Shown: one piece after another, positions 1 to 7,993 of the stretch
How the letters are laid out: every line of letters begins with the position of its first letter
Numbering within the stretch: position 1 is the stretch's first letter
Origin: Bacteroidales bacterium
GTDB taxonomy: Bacteria > Bacteroidota > Bacteroidia > Bacteroidales > FEN-979
Direction of reading: 5' to 3'
DNA: 48,633 nt
Assembly (NCBI GenBank): GCA_014860625.1
Contig: JACZJJ010000004.1
Location: forward strand, 1 to 48,633
The notes under the pieces: generated by a model
Database searches by the model: none
Told to the model about the DNA's origin: nothing
What the model saw: the letters and a program-made list of their open reading frames with translations, nothing else
Made by a program: the position numbers and the translations under genes

Positions 1-42
1 TTATTGTTTATTGTTTATTGTTTATTGTCGGTTGTCAGTTGT
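1..42. repeat. 7-bp tandem array (TTATTGT type)
   Basis: Four perfect TTATTGT units (1-28) are followed in phase by CGGTTGT and CAGTTGT, so the period is exactly 7 bp for six units. It lies just past the 3' end of bamF. Seen directly. It is one of five heptad arrays in the window. The array may begin before the window. Confidence 0.85.
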
Positions 43-67
43 TTGTGGGTGTTTTTTTTGAGGCTGG

Positions 68-847
68 TTACTTGTTCAAAACTAGCCCATATTGTTTCGT
101 GTTTACGTCATACCTTACCAATCCCTGCCTGGAGGAATCAATGATGTATTGCGATACTTCCGACGGCTTCAGTCCCAGCGAACCGGCGATTTCACCCGTT
201 GAGAGCGATTTCTTCTCAAGTAGTGTGGTTATCAGGCTTATATCCAGCTTGTGGGCAATCAATTCATCAAACAGCCGGTCAAATTCGGCACTGCTGAAAA
301 AGGCATGGTAGGCCTCCTCGGTCCTTACCGGTACATGAAGCCTCTGGGTCAAAACAAGCTTCACATAGGGGAGGATTTTCTTAACGGCTTCGAACTTGAA
401 CGCCAGTGTTTGGTCGTCTATTCCTTCTGATTTGCCAAGAGGTCCCAGTTTCACCAGCTCGTCACTGTACTCATTCATGAAGTTGGCAAAACGGATGCCT
501 TCACCGGCAGAGACCCATTCGAGTTTTAAGCGGCTGGGAAAAACCCCGATGTGCTCCAGGATCTTTTTGCACACCTGAACCATGCTGTAGGCATTGAAGT
601 TGCCATTTGTAACATAGTGACAATCACACAGATGGCAACCTCCAATAAATATTCCATCGATGCCGTTGGTATAGGCTCGCAGGATGTGCAGCAGGTCAAC
701 CCTGGCCGAACACATCACCCTGATGAGCCGGATATGGGGCGGGTACTGAAAACGGGAAACACCGCACAGGTCGGCGCCTCCGTAACAACACCAGTTGCAG
801 ATGATGCCGATTATTTTTGGTTGAAAAGTTTGATTGCTATGTGGCAT
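68..847 (-). CDS. bamF: BamF-like, MvhD/FlpD-family iron-sulfur subunit
   Basis: Probable electron-transfer subunit of a class II benzoyl-CoA reductase complex, 259 residues. The MvhD-type domain fills about residues 10-140, with cysteines at 17, 20, 21, 28 and 46 and the motif GGCHLCDCHY at 69-78. In known MvhD/BamF relatives the cysteine at position 71 is often selenocysteine. Here it is a plain TGC codon, so no selenocysteine machinery is needed. In the family this domain passes electrons between an HdrA-type flavoprotein and a partner. The C-terminal part (about 200-255) reads like a winged helix (STGEIAGSLGLKPSEV then a QGLV turn), which the minimal MvhD domain lacks. It is the last gene of the minus-strand bamBCDEF run, 48 bp after bamE. 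The family is sure from the motifs. The Bam assignment rests on context. Confidence 0.82.
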   Translation of the reverse strand: MPHSNQTFQPKIIGIICNWCCYGGADLCGVSRFQYPPHIRLIRVMCSARVDLLHILRAYTNGIDGIFIGGCHLCDCHYVTNGNFNAYSMVQVCKKILEHIGVFPSRLKLEWVSAGEGIRFANFMNEYSDELVKLGPLGKSEGIDDQTLAFKFEAVKKILPYVKLVLTQRLHVPVRTEEAYHAFFSSAEFDRLFDELIAHKLDISLITTLLEKKSLSTGEIAGSLGLKPSEVSQYIIDSSRQGLVRYDVNTKQYGLVLNK

Positions 848-860
848 TATTTCTTTTTCC

Positions 861-902
861 TTTGAATTTGGGGCTTGTATATTGGGGCTTGGAATTTAAA
901 AT
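861..902. repeat. 7-bp periodic array, bamE/bamF junction
   Basis: Six in-phase heptads, each starting TT: TTTGAAT, TTGGGGC, TTGTATA, TTGGGGC, TTGGAAT, TTAAAAT. Two copies of TTGGGGCTTG lie exactly 14 bp apart. The array fills the bamF-bamE spacer and runs over the bamE stop codon (896-898), so it contributes the last codons of BamE. Seen directly. Confidence 0.7.
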
Positions 903-3900
903 TTCGTTACTGCATCAATCTGGTTAATCAGCTCTTCATCGGTATAGTGTTTCAGTGAGATCGCAGAGGTGGGGCACACCACGTTGCAGAGGCCGTCTCC
1001 TTTGCAGAGAATCGAATTGACCATAGCCTTTTTCCCTTGTCCCTCTTCGCTGAATTCAATGGCGCCGTAAGTACACACCGAGATGCATGCGCCACATGAG
1101 ATGCAGGAATTCGGGTTCACCTCGCACACAGATCCAGATGCGGTTACCGTATCCTGGGAGAGCAGTGCTGCCGCTCTTCCTGCAGCCCCGTAAGCCTGGG
1201 TAATGGCCTCAGACATGTGTTTAGGGTAGTGAGCTGTTCCACAGAGAAATACGCCTTCTGCCGAGAAGTCAACCGGTCTCAGTTTTACATGCGCCTCCTG
1301 GAAAAACCCATCCTGATTCAAAGGTACTTTGAATAACCGCGCGGCTTCGTATGTTCCTTCCGAGGCAATCACTGCCGCGGCGAGGGATAACAGATCGGTA
1401 TCAATGGCAAGGATCTTTCCCAAGATCGGATCGGGCACGGTTACCCGGATGACCTCTTTGCCCCCCTCATTCACCACCTCTACAACAGGCTTATTCTCCG
1501 GTTCATAGCGGATGAACTTCACATCCTTCCCAGCTGCTTCACGGTAATAATCTTCGCTGTATCCGTATGTTCTGATATCCCTGAAGAGGATGTAGATGTC
1601 CATCTTCGGATTGATCTCCTTCAGTTTCAATGCGTTCTTGATAGAGTGGGTGCAACACACCCGGCTGCAGTAATTCCTGTCTTCCTGCCGGCATCCTACA
1701 CACTGGATCATCACCATACTTTCGGCACTCTTCAGTTTTTCATCTCCATTGGCCAGCTGCTCGCCCAGTTCCACCGAAGTCGACACCTTTTCAGTGGTTC
1801 CGTAGAGGTACTCTGTAGGCCGGTATTCAACCGCACCTGTAGCCAGGATGGCGGCACCATGTTCGATCGTTTTCGTTCTTCCTTCGGATTGTACGGTGGT
1901 GACGAAATTCCCCACATAGCCCGATACATCCGTGATGGCTGCATTATGAGACACGTGGATGAACGGGTGCTTGTATACTTTTTTGATCAGGTCGCGAAGG
2001 TATTCCTGAACATCCAGTCCTTCGAGGGTGGTCGGTATTCTCAAAGCCATTCCTCCCAGGTTGTTCTCTTTCTCCAGCAGGTGGACCTCAAATCCCTGTT
2101 TGGCCAAGCTCAATGCGCTTGTCATCCCGGCCAACCCTCCGCCAATCACAAGAGCCGTCTTGTTTACAGGGAGGTCAAATTCCTGCAGGGGTTCGAGGTG
2201 TCCGGCACGGGCCACCGACATCCTTACGATGTCTTTCGCTTTTTGCGTGGCCTCCTCCTTTTGCTTGGAGTGCACCCAGGAGCAATGCTCCCGGATGTTG
2301 GCCATGTCAAAGAAGTACTGGTTGATGCCTCCTTCCCTCAGGGTATCGCGGAACAGAGGTTCGTGTGTCTTTGGTGTACAGGCAGCGACGACTACCCGGT
2401 TCAGCCCTTTTTCCCTGATCGTGTTCGAAATTTGCTGGGCGGCATCCGTGGAACAGATAAAGAGACCCTCCTCCGCATGCACCACGCCTTCCAGCGTTTT
2501 GGAATAATCAACCAGTGATGGAATGTCCACAACCCGGCCGATGTTGGCTCCGCAATGGCAGGCAAAGACACCAATTTTGAGCTCCTCTTCAGAGACGTCC
2601 CGCTCTTCCGGATAGACACGCTCTTTCGACAGTTTTCCCCGGCGGGCACCCAAAAGTTCGCCCGTAAGGGCGTTGGCTCCGCTGCCGGCAACCACCGATT
2701 CCGGAATGTCGAGAGGACCCTGAAAGGCTCCGCTGATAAAGATGCCGGGCCTGGAGGTTTCGATGGGCCTTGTGGCGTCTATTTTACAGAATTGGTGGGC
2801 ATTCAGCTCAATGCCGAACGTTTTGGCGAGGTCATCCACATTGGCGGGTGGACTCAACCCAACACCAAGCACCACAAGGTCAAACTCCTCCTCCTTTACC
2901 CCGTCGTCGGGGGTTGAATACTTGATCGTAACATTTTTGGTGCCGGGAATCTCTTTGCCAACGGCCACATAACTTTTGATGAATTTCACACCGGGAAGGT
3001 TCTCCGTACGGTTGTAAAACCGTTCGAAATCCTTGCCGTATGAGCGGATGTCGTTGTGGAAGATCATGGCTTCCGTATCGGCATCGTGGTCTTTGGCCAG
3101 GATCACCTGTTTCTGGATATAGGTGCAACAAACCGAAGAGCAGTAGCTGTTTCCGCCGTCGGTGTACTGGCGTGATCCTACACAGTGAATCCAGGCGATC
3201 TTTTTGGGGTGTTTGAGATCGGAGGGGCGCAGGATCTCCCCAACATGAGGGCCCGTAGCGCAGAGCAGGCGTTCGAAGTCGAGGCTGGTGACCACGTTGG
3301 CATACCGCCCATAGCCGTAGTCATGCTGCAACTTCGGGTCAAACACCTCGTAACCGGGAGCCAGTACGATTGCTCCAACATGCACCACCTTCTTCTCCGC
3401 CTTCTGATGCAGGTCGATGGCGTTGTTTTTGCAGACACCAACACATATCGAGCATTTTTCTTCCTTCAGGAAAAGGCAGCTCTCGTCAATGTAAGGGACC
3501 AGCGGCACGGCCTGTGAGAAGTAGATATGGGTTGCCTTGTTGGTGGAGAGGTTCTGGTTAAAGGGGTCGGGGATATGTACCGGGCAATACTCGGCACATA
3601 CGGTACAACCTGTGCATTTGTCTTCAATGATGTACCGTGGTTTTTTGTTGAGCGTTACGGTGAAATCGCCTGCCACTCCTTCCACTTTGTCCACCTCGGT
3701 GTAGGTCAGGATCTCTATGTTGGGATGCCTGTCGCACTCAATGAATTTCGGCGACTCGATGCACATGGAGCAGTCGTTGGTGGGAAAGGTCTTGTCGAGC
3801 TGGGCCATCTTGCCGCCAATGGTGGGAGATTTTTCAACCAGGAAGACTTTATAGCCCGATGTGGCAAGATCCAATGCAGCCTGGATGCCGCTGATCCCTC

Positions 3901-3955
3901 CGCCAACCACAATTACGTCGCCTATGTTTTCTGTTTTCACGTTTCTAATAGTCAA
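896..3955 (-). CDS. bamE: BamE-like double HdrA flavoprotein
   Basis: Large flavin and iron-sulfur protein (about 1019 residues) made of two HdrA-like halves. Half one has an FAD-binding GGGISG (18-23), an HdrA DCSMC motif (61-65), a ferredoxin motif CTGCTVCAEYC (114-124), cysteines 168-175, and a Cys cluster ending YCSSVCC (271-277). Half two begins with the classic HdrA N-terminal domain (FACHCGANIG 464-473; ACTPKTHEP 525-533; NIREHCSWVH 553-562). It then has a second FAD motif GGGLAGM (605-611), the cluster QCVGCRQ..YCSRVCC (751-768) and a C-terminal pair of ferredoxin motifs (951-994). HdrA flavins bifurcate or confurcate electrons. In the Geobacter Bam complex this module is thought to push electrons to the very low potential needed by BamB. 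No ATG fits the start: TTG at 3955 or GTG at 3940 (giving KTENIGD) are the options, and GTG is plausible. It follows bamD after a heptad array. Confidence 0.88.
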   Translation of the reverse strand: MTIRNVKTENIGDVIVVGGGISGIQAALDLATSGYKVFLVEKSPTIGGKMAQLDKTFPTNDCSMCIESPKFIECDRHPNIEILTYTEVDKVEGVAGDFTVTLNKKPRYIIEDKCTGCTVCAEYCPVHIPDPFNQNLSTNKATHIYFSQAVPLVPYIDESCLFLKEEKCSICVGVCKNNAIDLHQKAEKKVVHVGAIVLAPGYEVFDPKLQHDYGYGRYANVVTSLDFERLLCATGPHVGEILRPSDLKHPKKIAWIHCVGSRQYTDGGNSYCSSVCCTYIQKQVILAKDHDADTEAMIFHNDIRSYGKDFERFYNRTENLPGVKFIKSYVAVGKEIPGTKNVTIKYSTPDDGVKEEEFDLVVLGVGLSPPANVDDLAKTFGIELNAHQFCKIDATRPIETSRPGIFISGAFQGPLDIPESVVAGSGANALTGELLGARRGKLSKERVYPEERDVSEEELKIGVFACHCGANIGRVVDIPSLVDYSKTLEGVVHAEEGLFICSTDAAQQISNTIREKGLNRVVVAACTPKTHEPLFRDTLREGGINQYFFDMANIREHCSWVHSKQKEEATQKAKDIVRMSVARAGHLEPLQEFDLPVNKTALVIGGGLAGMTSALSLAKQGFEVHLLEKENNLGGMALRIPTTLEGLDVQEYLRDLIKKVYKHPFIHVSHNAAITDVSGYVGNFVTTVQSEGRTKTIEHGAAILATGAVEYRPTEYLYGTTEKVSTSVELGEQLANGDEKLKSAESMVMIQCVGCRQEDRNYCSRVCCTHSIKNALKLKEINPKMDIYILFRDIRTYGYSEDYYREAAGKDVKFIRYEPENKPVVEVVNEGGKEVIRVTVPDPILGKILAIDTDLLSLAAAVIASEGTYEAARLFKVPLNQDGFFQEAHVKLRPVDFSAEGVFLCGTAHYPKHMSEAITQAYGAAGRAAALLSQDTVTASGSVCEVNPNSCISCGACISVCTYGAIEFSEEGQGKKAMVNSILCKGDGLCNVVCPTSAISLKHYTDEELINQIDAVTKF

Positions 3956-3961
3956 ATTTCA

Positions 3962-4017
3962 AGTTCCCAGTTCCCAGTTCACAGTCCCCAGTCTCCAGTC
4001 TTCAGTTCTCAGTCCAA
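3962..4017. repeat. 7-bp tandem array (AGTYYYC), bamD/bamE junction
   Basis: Eight consecutive 7-bp units: AGTTCCC, AGTTCCC, AGTTCAC, AGTCCCC, AGTCTCC, AGTCTTC, AGTTCTC, AGTCCAA. They fill the whole gap between the bamD stop (4022) and the bamE start (3955 or 3940). On the coding strand the units read GGGAACT-like, so part of the bamE leader is purine-rich. Seen directly. Confidence 0.9.
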
Positions 4018-4021
4018 AATT

Positions 4022-5173
4022 TCAAATCACATCGGCAATAATTTCCGTGATGTCTTTTACCTCAATCCCTTCGCCTTCCTTCCTTGAGATGAGGCTGTCT
4101 TCGAAATTTGCGATGCAGTAGGGGCAGGCAGTTACGAGAACTTCAGCCCCGGTTTCCATGGCCTGCTGTACCCGGATGTCGGAGAACCGCTCCCCCTTCG
4201 GGGTGTCCATCCAGATCCTTCCGCCGCCGCCTCCACAACAGAAGCTCTCTTGCCTTGATTCAGCCATTTCGTTCAGCTCCAGGGCCTTCACGTTTTGCAA
4301 TACGTTTCTGGGCTCCTCATAAATTCCGTTGTGACGGCCCAGGTAGCAGGGATCGTGGTAGGTGATTTTCTTTTTGTACTCCCCCGGTAGTTTCAGCCTT
4401 CCATCCCTGATGAGCTCATCAAGATACTGTGCAATGTGAACGATCTCAAAGTTTACCATGAACTCGGGGTATTCGTTTTTGAAGGTCTCGTAGCAATGCG
4501 GTGAGGAGACAAGGATTCGCTTCACCCCGTGGTCGATAAAGGTCTTGATGTTCTCTTTTGCCAGCTGCAGGTAGAGCTCTTCATCGCCTGTTTTGCGGAT
4601 ACTCTCCCCGCAGCAGTTCTCCTTTGAACCAAGGATCCCAAAACTGACTCCCGCTTTGTTGAGGATGTTGGCTGTAGCCACAGCAACCTTCTTTAACCGG
4701 GGGTCATAACTCAGGTAACAGCCGGGAAAATAGAGGATCTCCATCTTTTTATCAAAGGGCTTAACAGAATGACCTTCAGCCCAATCGCCCCGCTTGTCCC
4801 GTTCACCTTCCAATGGATTTCCGTCACTGCTGAGGTTTGAACGTATGGCTCTTACCGGGTCGGCGGATGCGGAGTAGATCCCATAATCGGTGGCGATCCT
4901 GCGGATGGCAATTCCGGCTTCGACCTGCTTCACCTCTCTCGGGCAGGCAACAGTGCATTGTCCGCAGGTGGTGCAAAGCCAGATATCCTCCCCTTCAATC
5001 TCCGACATGCCGAAGTTACCCTGCCGCACCAGTTTGCGCATACTGAAATCCCTGACCTGGTTCCATGGACAAACTACATCGCACTTCCCGCACTGGTAGC
5101 AATATTTGAAGGAATCACCACCCTTCTCCTTGATGATGTCTGCGATCTCTTTGTAGTCGGTTAATTTCTCCAT
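4022..5173 (-). CDS. bamD: BamD-like HdrBC/HdrD-type iron-sulfur protein
   Basis: 383 residues. The N-terminus carries two [4Fe-4S] ferredoxin motifs: cysteines 25, 28, 31, 35 and 67, 70, 73, 77. Two CCG domains follow, with hallmark motifs GCYLSYDPR and NCCGES in the first and DPCYLGRH, FCCGGGGGR and CPYC in the second. This is the HdrC-HdrB (HdrD) architecture. In Hdr it holds the noncubane cluster. In Bam complexes the homologue joins BamE and BamF in the electron-confurcating part. The ATG (5173-5171) directly abuts the bamC TAA stop (5176-5174), so the two genes are probably translationally coupled. Family sure; Bam role from the bamBCDEF order. Confidence 0.88.
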   Translation of the reverse strand: MEKLTDYKEIADIIKEKGGDSFKYCYQCGKCDVVCPWNQVRDFSMRKLVRQGNFGMSEIEGEDIWLCTTCGQCTVACPREVKQVEAGIAIRRIATDYGIYSASADPVRAIRSNLSSDGNPLEGERDKRGDWAEGHSVKPFDKKMEILYFPGCYLSYDPRLKKVAVATANILNKAGVSFGILGSKENCCGESIRKTGDEELYLQLAKENIKTFIDHGVKRILVSSPHCYETFKNEYPEFMVNFEIVHIAQYLDELIRDGRLKLPGEYKKKITYHDPCYLGRHNGIYEEPRNVLQNVKALELNEMAESRQESFCCGGGGGRIWMDTPKGERFSDIRVQQAMETGAEVLVTACPYCIANFEDSLISRKEGEGIEVKDITEIIADVI

Positions 5174-5725
5174 TTATCCCTTTTTTGATGCAGACATGCG
5201 GGTAATGATGTCTGTCAGTTTATCCAGGCCATATTGGTTTGCCAGTGATTCCAATCCTATTTCAAGGTCATCCACTGTAGGTTCATCTTCAACCTCCTCT
5301 TCACGCTCTTCATAAATCAGTGCATCATTCAGGCACCACTGCACACACAGCGGTTTCTCGAGGGTCGGATCACTGGAGCACATATCGCATTTCAGGGGAA
5401 GGCCCGAATCGGGTTCTTTGAAGAGATCGCGCGAAGGGCAGGAGGCCCGGCAAAAAGCACACTCGTCGTATTCCTTCCCATCAATGGTGTATTTGTCGCG
5501 GCCGGCACATTCGGCAACCGCATATTCTCCGGCATAAACTGGTACATAGATGTCGGCAATGGGATCGCGGATCACACGGATACGTGACCGTGCCGGGTTG
5601 TTGCTGCTGTATTTCGGGGAGGCATGAAATGCGGAACAAACCACTTCGCAAGCCATGCAGCCATTGCACTTATCGACATCTATCCGGATGGATTTAACGA
5701 TTTTCTTTTTCTTTTCACCCTTCAT
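5174..5725 (-). CDS. bamC: BamC-like ferredoxin-type subunit
   Basis: 183 residues from the chosen ATG. Cysteines 20, 23, 26 and 30 (CNGCMACEVVC) form a first [4Fe-4S] motif. Further cysteines lie at 89/92/96 (CAFCRASC), 113/116 (CDMC) and 127/131, so about three clusters are expected. It resembles the small ferredoxin partners of tungsten oxidoreductases of the AOR family. In class II benzoyl-CoA reductase BamC pairs with BamB and passes electrons to it. Start choice: an upstream in-frame ATG at 5743 overlaps the bamB stop (TAATG), but a strong GGAGGAGG (5732-5739) sits 6 bp before the ATG at 5725, and in the longer version it would lie inside codons. The C-terminus (about 135-183) is acidic and helical. 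Confidence 0.87.
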   Translation of the reverse strand: MKGEKKKKIVKSIRIDVDKCNGCMACEVVCSAFHASPKYSSNNPARSRIRVIRDPIADIYVPVYAGEYAVAECAGRDKYTIDGKEYDECAFCRASCPSRDLFKEPDSGLPLKCDMCSSDPTLEKPLCVQWCLNDALIYEEREEEVEDEPTVDDLEIGLESLANQYGLDKLTDIITRMSASKKG

Positions 5726-5731
5726 GTTTTG

Positions 5732-5739
5732 CCTCCTCC
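5732..5739 (-). promoter_or_regulatory. Strong Shine-Dalgarno before bamC
   Basis: GGAGGAGG on the minus strand, 6 bp before the ATG at 5725. It decides between two candidate bamC starts. Such a strong site is unusual beside the many leaderless-looking or SD-free genes in the right half of the window. Confidence 0.7.
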
Positions 5740-5742
5740 ACA

Positions 5743-7749
5743 TTAATTTTTCTCACTGGTTGCAGACGTATCTGTTGAAGGTGCACCTTCGGTAGTCTCA
5801 TAAACCCCCCGTTTGAAAAAATCCTCACTCACATAGTCCAATCCCAGGTCATGCAACGATTCCGGTGTCGGAATCCCGTCGTTGTTCCATCCCTTAAATT
5901 TGTAGTAGGTATCCAGCAGCTCTTTTTCAAGTTCAGGAAACCGTTTCTTCCAATGGTTCTCCGGAGGTTTCTCATCTTTCCGTCTCATGCCTCTCCGGAT
6001 GTTGTTGGCTCTCACCAGCGTACGGTACCGTTTGGCGGCTTTGGTCAGTTTCTCCTCATCCATCTCAATCCCGGTTCCGGCCGAAATAAATTTGGGATAG
6101 TTGTGAATGTGATACGGGGGCTTGAGGGGGAATGAGGACAATCCTGCACACATTCCCAGAGCATCGTCAATGTAGTGCATTTTCTCCTGCCAGTCCACAA
6201 TATCGCAACACATGTCAACGGTAGGGTAGAAGGGCATCGATTTTTCTCCGCGGGGTTCCCAGTCGAGCAGGATCTGTTTAAACTTTTCATCCGGGACCTG
6301 AAACCAATCCTTCACGAACTCTTCCCGCTCTTCCAGTGTTGCCCAGGGTGCCTGGGGGAACTGTCCTTCAATCTGGGTGATGTTGATCTTCTCTCCGGTA
6401 CAGTACATTAAAAAATAGATGGGATTCAGCATGGAGAGCTTAAGGGGGAGCTGCTCGTGTTTTTTGATGTTGTTATGGGCAAAGGCATCTGCTCCATTGC
6501 CTATCTCCAGCGCTGCCCAGTAGGTGCCATTGGCCAGCACATCACCGATCCCTTCTCTCCTGACAATCCGGTCGAGCAGCCACAAGAACCTCTCCTCGTT
6601 GTCTTCCGGCATCCCTTCGAAATCCTTGTCGGATAAAATACCGTTTTCGTAAAGTTCAAGTGCAAAGGCCATTACCTGCGGGGCTGAGAAACCGTCGACA
6701 CCGTATTCGGTAGCGCGCTGGGCAATCTTCAGTCCGAACTCCAGGTTCGACATGGCAGCCATGGTATAGGTCAGCTTCGAGAAGCACTTCATCATATAGG
6801 TCGGCTGTCCGGGCAGGGAGATCGTAGCTCCGCATTTCATCGGACAGTTGTAACAGCTGATGAGGCGGGTCCGTGCCTTGTGCATGGTATCGGTCCACTC
6901 CTTTTCCACCTCCTCGTTCCAGAAGTCCCTTCTGCGGTGGCGGGAGTTTCCCCACATGAAATTCTCCGTATGCCATTTTTCATCATGGATTGCCATCTCC
7001 TGGGGGGATCCGAGCCCGGCCAAAATTGGCATTACTCCCGGAATCGGATTTTCGTTCCGGAATTTGATGTAGTTCAGCACTTCATTGGTGAGCTCCATAA
7101 ATTCGGCCGGCCGTGCCACATTGATATCTTTGGTGCCCCGGACTACGATAGCTTTTACGCCTTTGTCGCCCATCACAGCTCCGATCCCTCCCCGGCTGGC
7201 ACTGGACCTGCCCTGTTCGATAGAGGCAAAAAAGACCCTGTTTTCACCGGCCAGGCCGATGGAGGCTACCTGCGCCTTAGGCTCTTTCAACTCGGCGCGA
7301 AGCAGGTCAGCCGTTTCATTGGCCCCCTTCCCTTTCAGGTGGGAGGCATCACGGATTTCAACCTTGTCGTTGTGTATCCATAAATAGACCAGGTCAGGAG
7401 ATTTTCCCCGGAGGATCACTTTGTCGTAGCCGGCATACTTCAGCTCCGGTGCCCAGAAGCCACCCATCATGGAGAATGCCATTAATTTGGTCTGGGGGGA
7501 GATGGTGGTGACAATGGTTCGGTTACATCCGGTAGCAGGGGTGCCACACAGGAGACCTGTGGCAAAAATCAGAAGATTTTCGGGAGAGAAGGCATCTACT
7601 TCCGGGGGAACCCTGTCCCACAGTATCTTTGCATTTGTACCAAGACCTCCCAGGTATAGCTCGGTATCTCTGGGATCCGTTGCCACACGCTCAATACTTC
7701 CACGGGTCAGATCAATTTCCAGGTTAAACCCTGTCTCTGCGTACCTCAT
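5743..7749 (-). CDS. bamB: BamB, tungsten active-site subunit of class II benzoyl-CoA reductase
   Basis: 668-residue member of the aldehyde:ferredoxin oxidoreductase (AOR) family. In class II benzoyl-CoA reductases BamB binds a tungsten bis-pterin cofactor and reduces benzoyl-CoA to cyclohexa-1,5-diene-1-carbonyl-CoA without ATP. The [4Fe-4S] motif CYNCPMKC lies at 299-306, and a late cysteine (in GMCAGL) supplies the fourth ligand. Counting from the ATG gives Glu251, His260 and Cys322. As I recall the Geobacter metallireducens BamB structure, these are the residues of the active-site acid/base pair and the tungsten-binding cysteine, at the same numbers. This match argues against an ordinary aldehyde oxidoreductase. 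The N-terminal AOR domain is intact. AAGGAG (7756-7761) lies 6 bp before the ATG. It is the first gene of the minus-strand operon, divergent from the acyl-CoA ligase. A paralogue acting on another aryl-CoA remains possible. Confidence 0.92.
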   Translation of the reverse strand: MRYAETGFNLEIDLTRGSIERVATDPRDTELYLGGLGTNAKILWDRVPPEVDAFSPENLLIFATGLLCGTPATGCNRTIVTTISPQTKLMAFSMMGGFWAPELKYAGYDKVILRGKSPDLVYLWIHNDKVEIRDASHLKGKGANETADLLRAELKEPKAQVASIGLAGENRVFFASIEQGRSSASRGGIGAVMGDKGVKAIVVRGTKDINVARPAEFMELTNEVLNYIKFRNENPIPGVMPILAGLGSPQEMAIHDEKWHTENFMWGNSRHRRRDFWNEEVEKEWTDTMHKARTRLISCYNCPMKCGATISLPGQPTYMMKCFSKLTYTMAAMSNLEFGLKIAQRATEYGVDGFSAPQVMAFALELYENGILSDKDFEGMPEDNEERFLWLLDRIVRREGIGDVLANGTYWAALEIGNGADAFAHNNIKKHEQLPLKLSMLNPIYFLMYCTGEKINITQIEGQFPQAPWATLEEREEFVKDWFQVPDEKFKQILLDWEPRGEKSMPFYPTVDMCCDIVDWQEKMHYIDDALGMCAGLSSFPLKPPYHIHNYPKFISAGTGIEMDEEKLTKAAKRYRTLVRANNIRRGMRRKDEKPPENHWKKRFPELEKELLDTYYKFKGWNNDGIPTPESLHDLGLDYVSEDFFKRGVYETTEGAPSTDTSATSEKN

Positions 7750-7755
7750 TCGTTT

Positions 7756-7761
7756 CTCCTT
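7756..7761 (-). promoter_or_regulatory. Shine-Dalgarno before bamB
   Basis: AAGGAG on the minus strand with 6-bp spacing to the ATG at 7749; it fixes the bamB start. Confidence 0.65.
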
Positions 7762-7782
7762 TTAATGGCTCATATCCAAAAA

Positions 7783-7790
7783 CAAACATA
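7783..7790 (-). promoter_or_regulatory. Candidate Bacteroidota -7 box for bamBCDEF
   Basis: TATGTTTG on the minus strand matches TAnnTTTG exactly and lies about 33 bp before the bamB ATG. No clear TTG -33 element is seen at the expected distance, so this is a candidate only. Confidence 0.4.
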
Positions 7791-7901
7791 CGTAAAATTT
7801 TGAATGCGGCCTATAATAGAACGTTAAAAATTCATAAGGAACAGACTACATGGATTAAATATGGATAAAGTTAATTATCTATGTGTTTGATAATTTTTTA
7901 A

Positions 7902-7909
7902 TACTTTTG
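7902..7909 (+). promoter_or_regulatory. Candidate Bacteroidota -7 box for the plus-strand aromatic operon
   Basis: TACTTTTG matches TAnnTTTG exactly, 84 bp before the ATG at 7994. An upstream TTTG (7886-7889) is nearer than the usual 19-20 bp. The AT-rich 7750-7993 spacer is the only divergent promoter region of the aromatic cluster. No clear operator palindrome is visible in it. Confidence 0.4.
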
Positions 7910-7993
7910 AGACTGCCATTTGCCAAAAACATCCTCAATCACACCTAATTATAAATTAAAGAACCAAGACAAAATATAAACGAAAAAAGATCA

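Noticed and set aside
600-660. Possible in-frame UGA (selenocysteine) in bamF
   Set aside because: The codon at the expected place is TGC and the gene is open throughout, so no recoding is needed.
3962-4017. Heptad arrays as a CRISPR array
   Set aside because: Units are 7 bp with no spacers and no cas genes are present.
7750-7993. Operator or riboswitch in the divergent region
   Set aside because: The stretch is AT-rich with two -7-like boxes but no clear palindrome or conserved RNA pattern that I can recognise.
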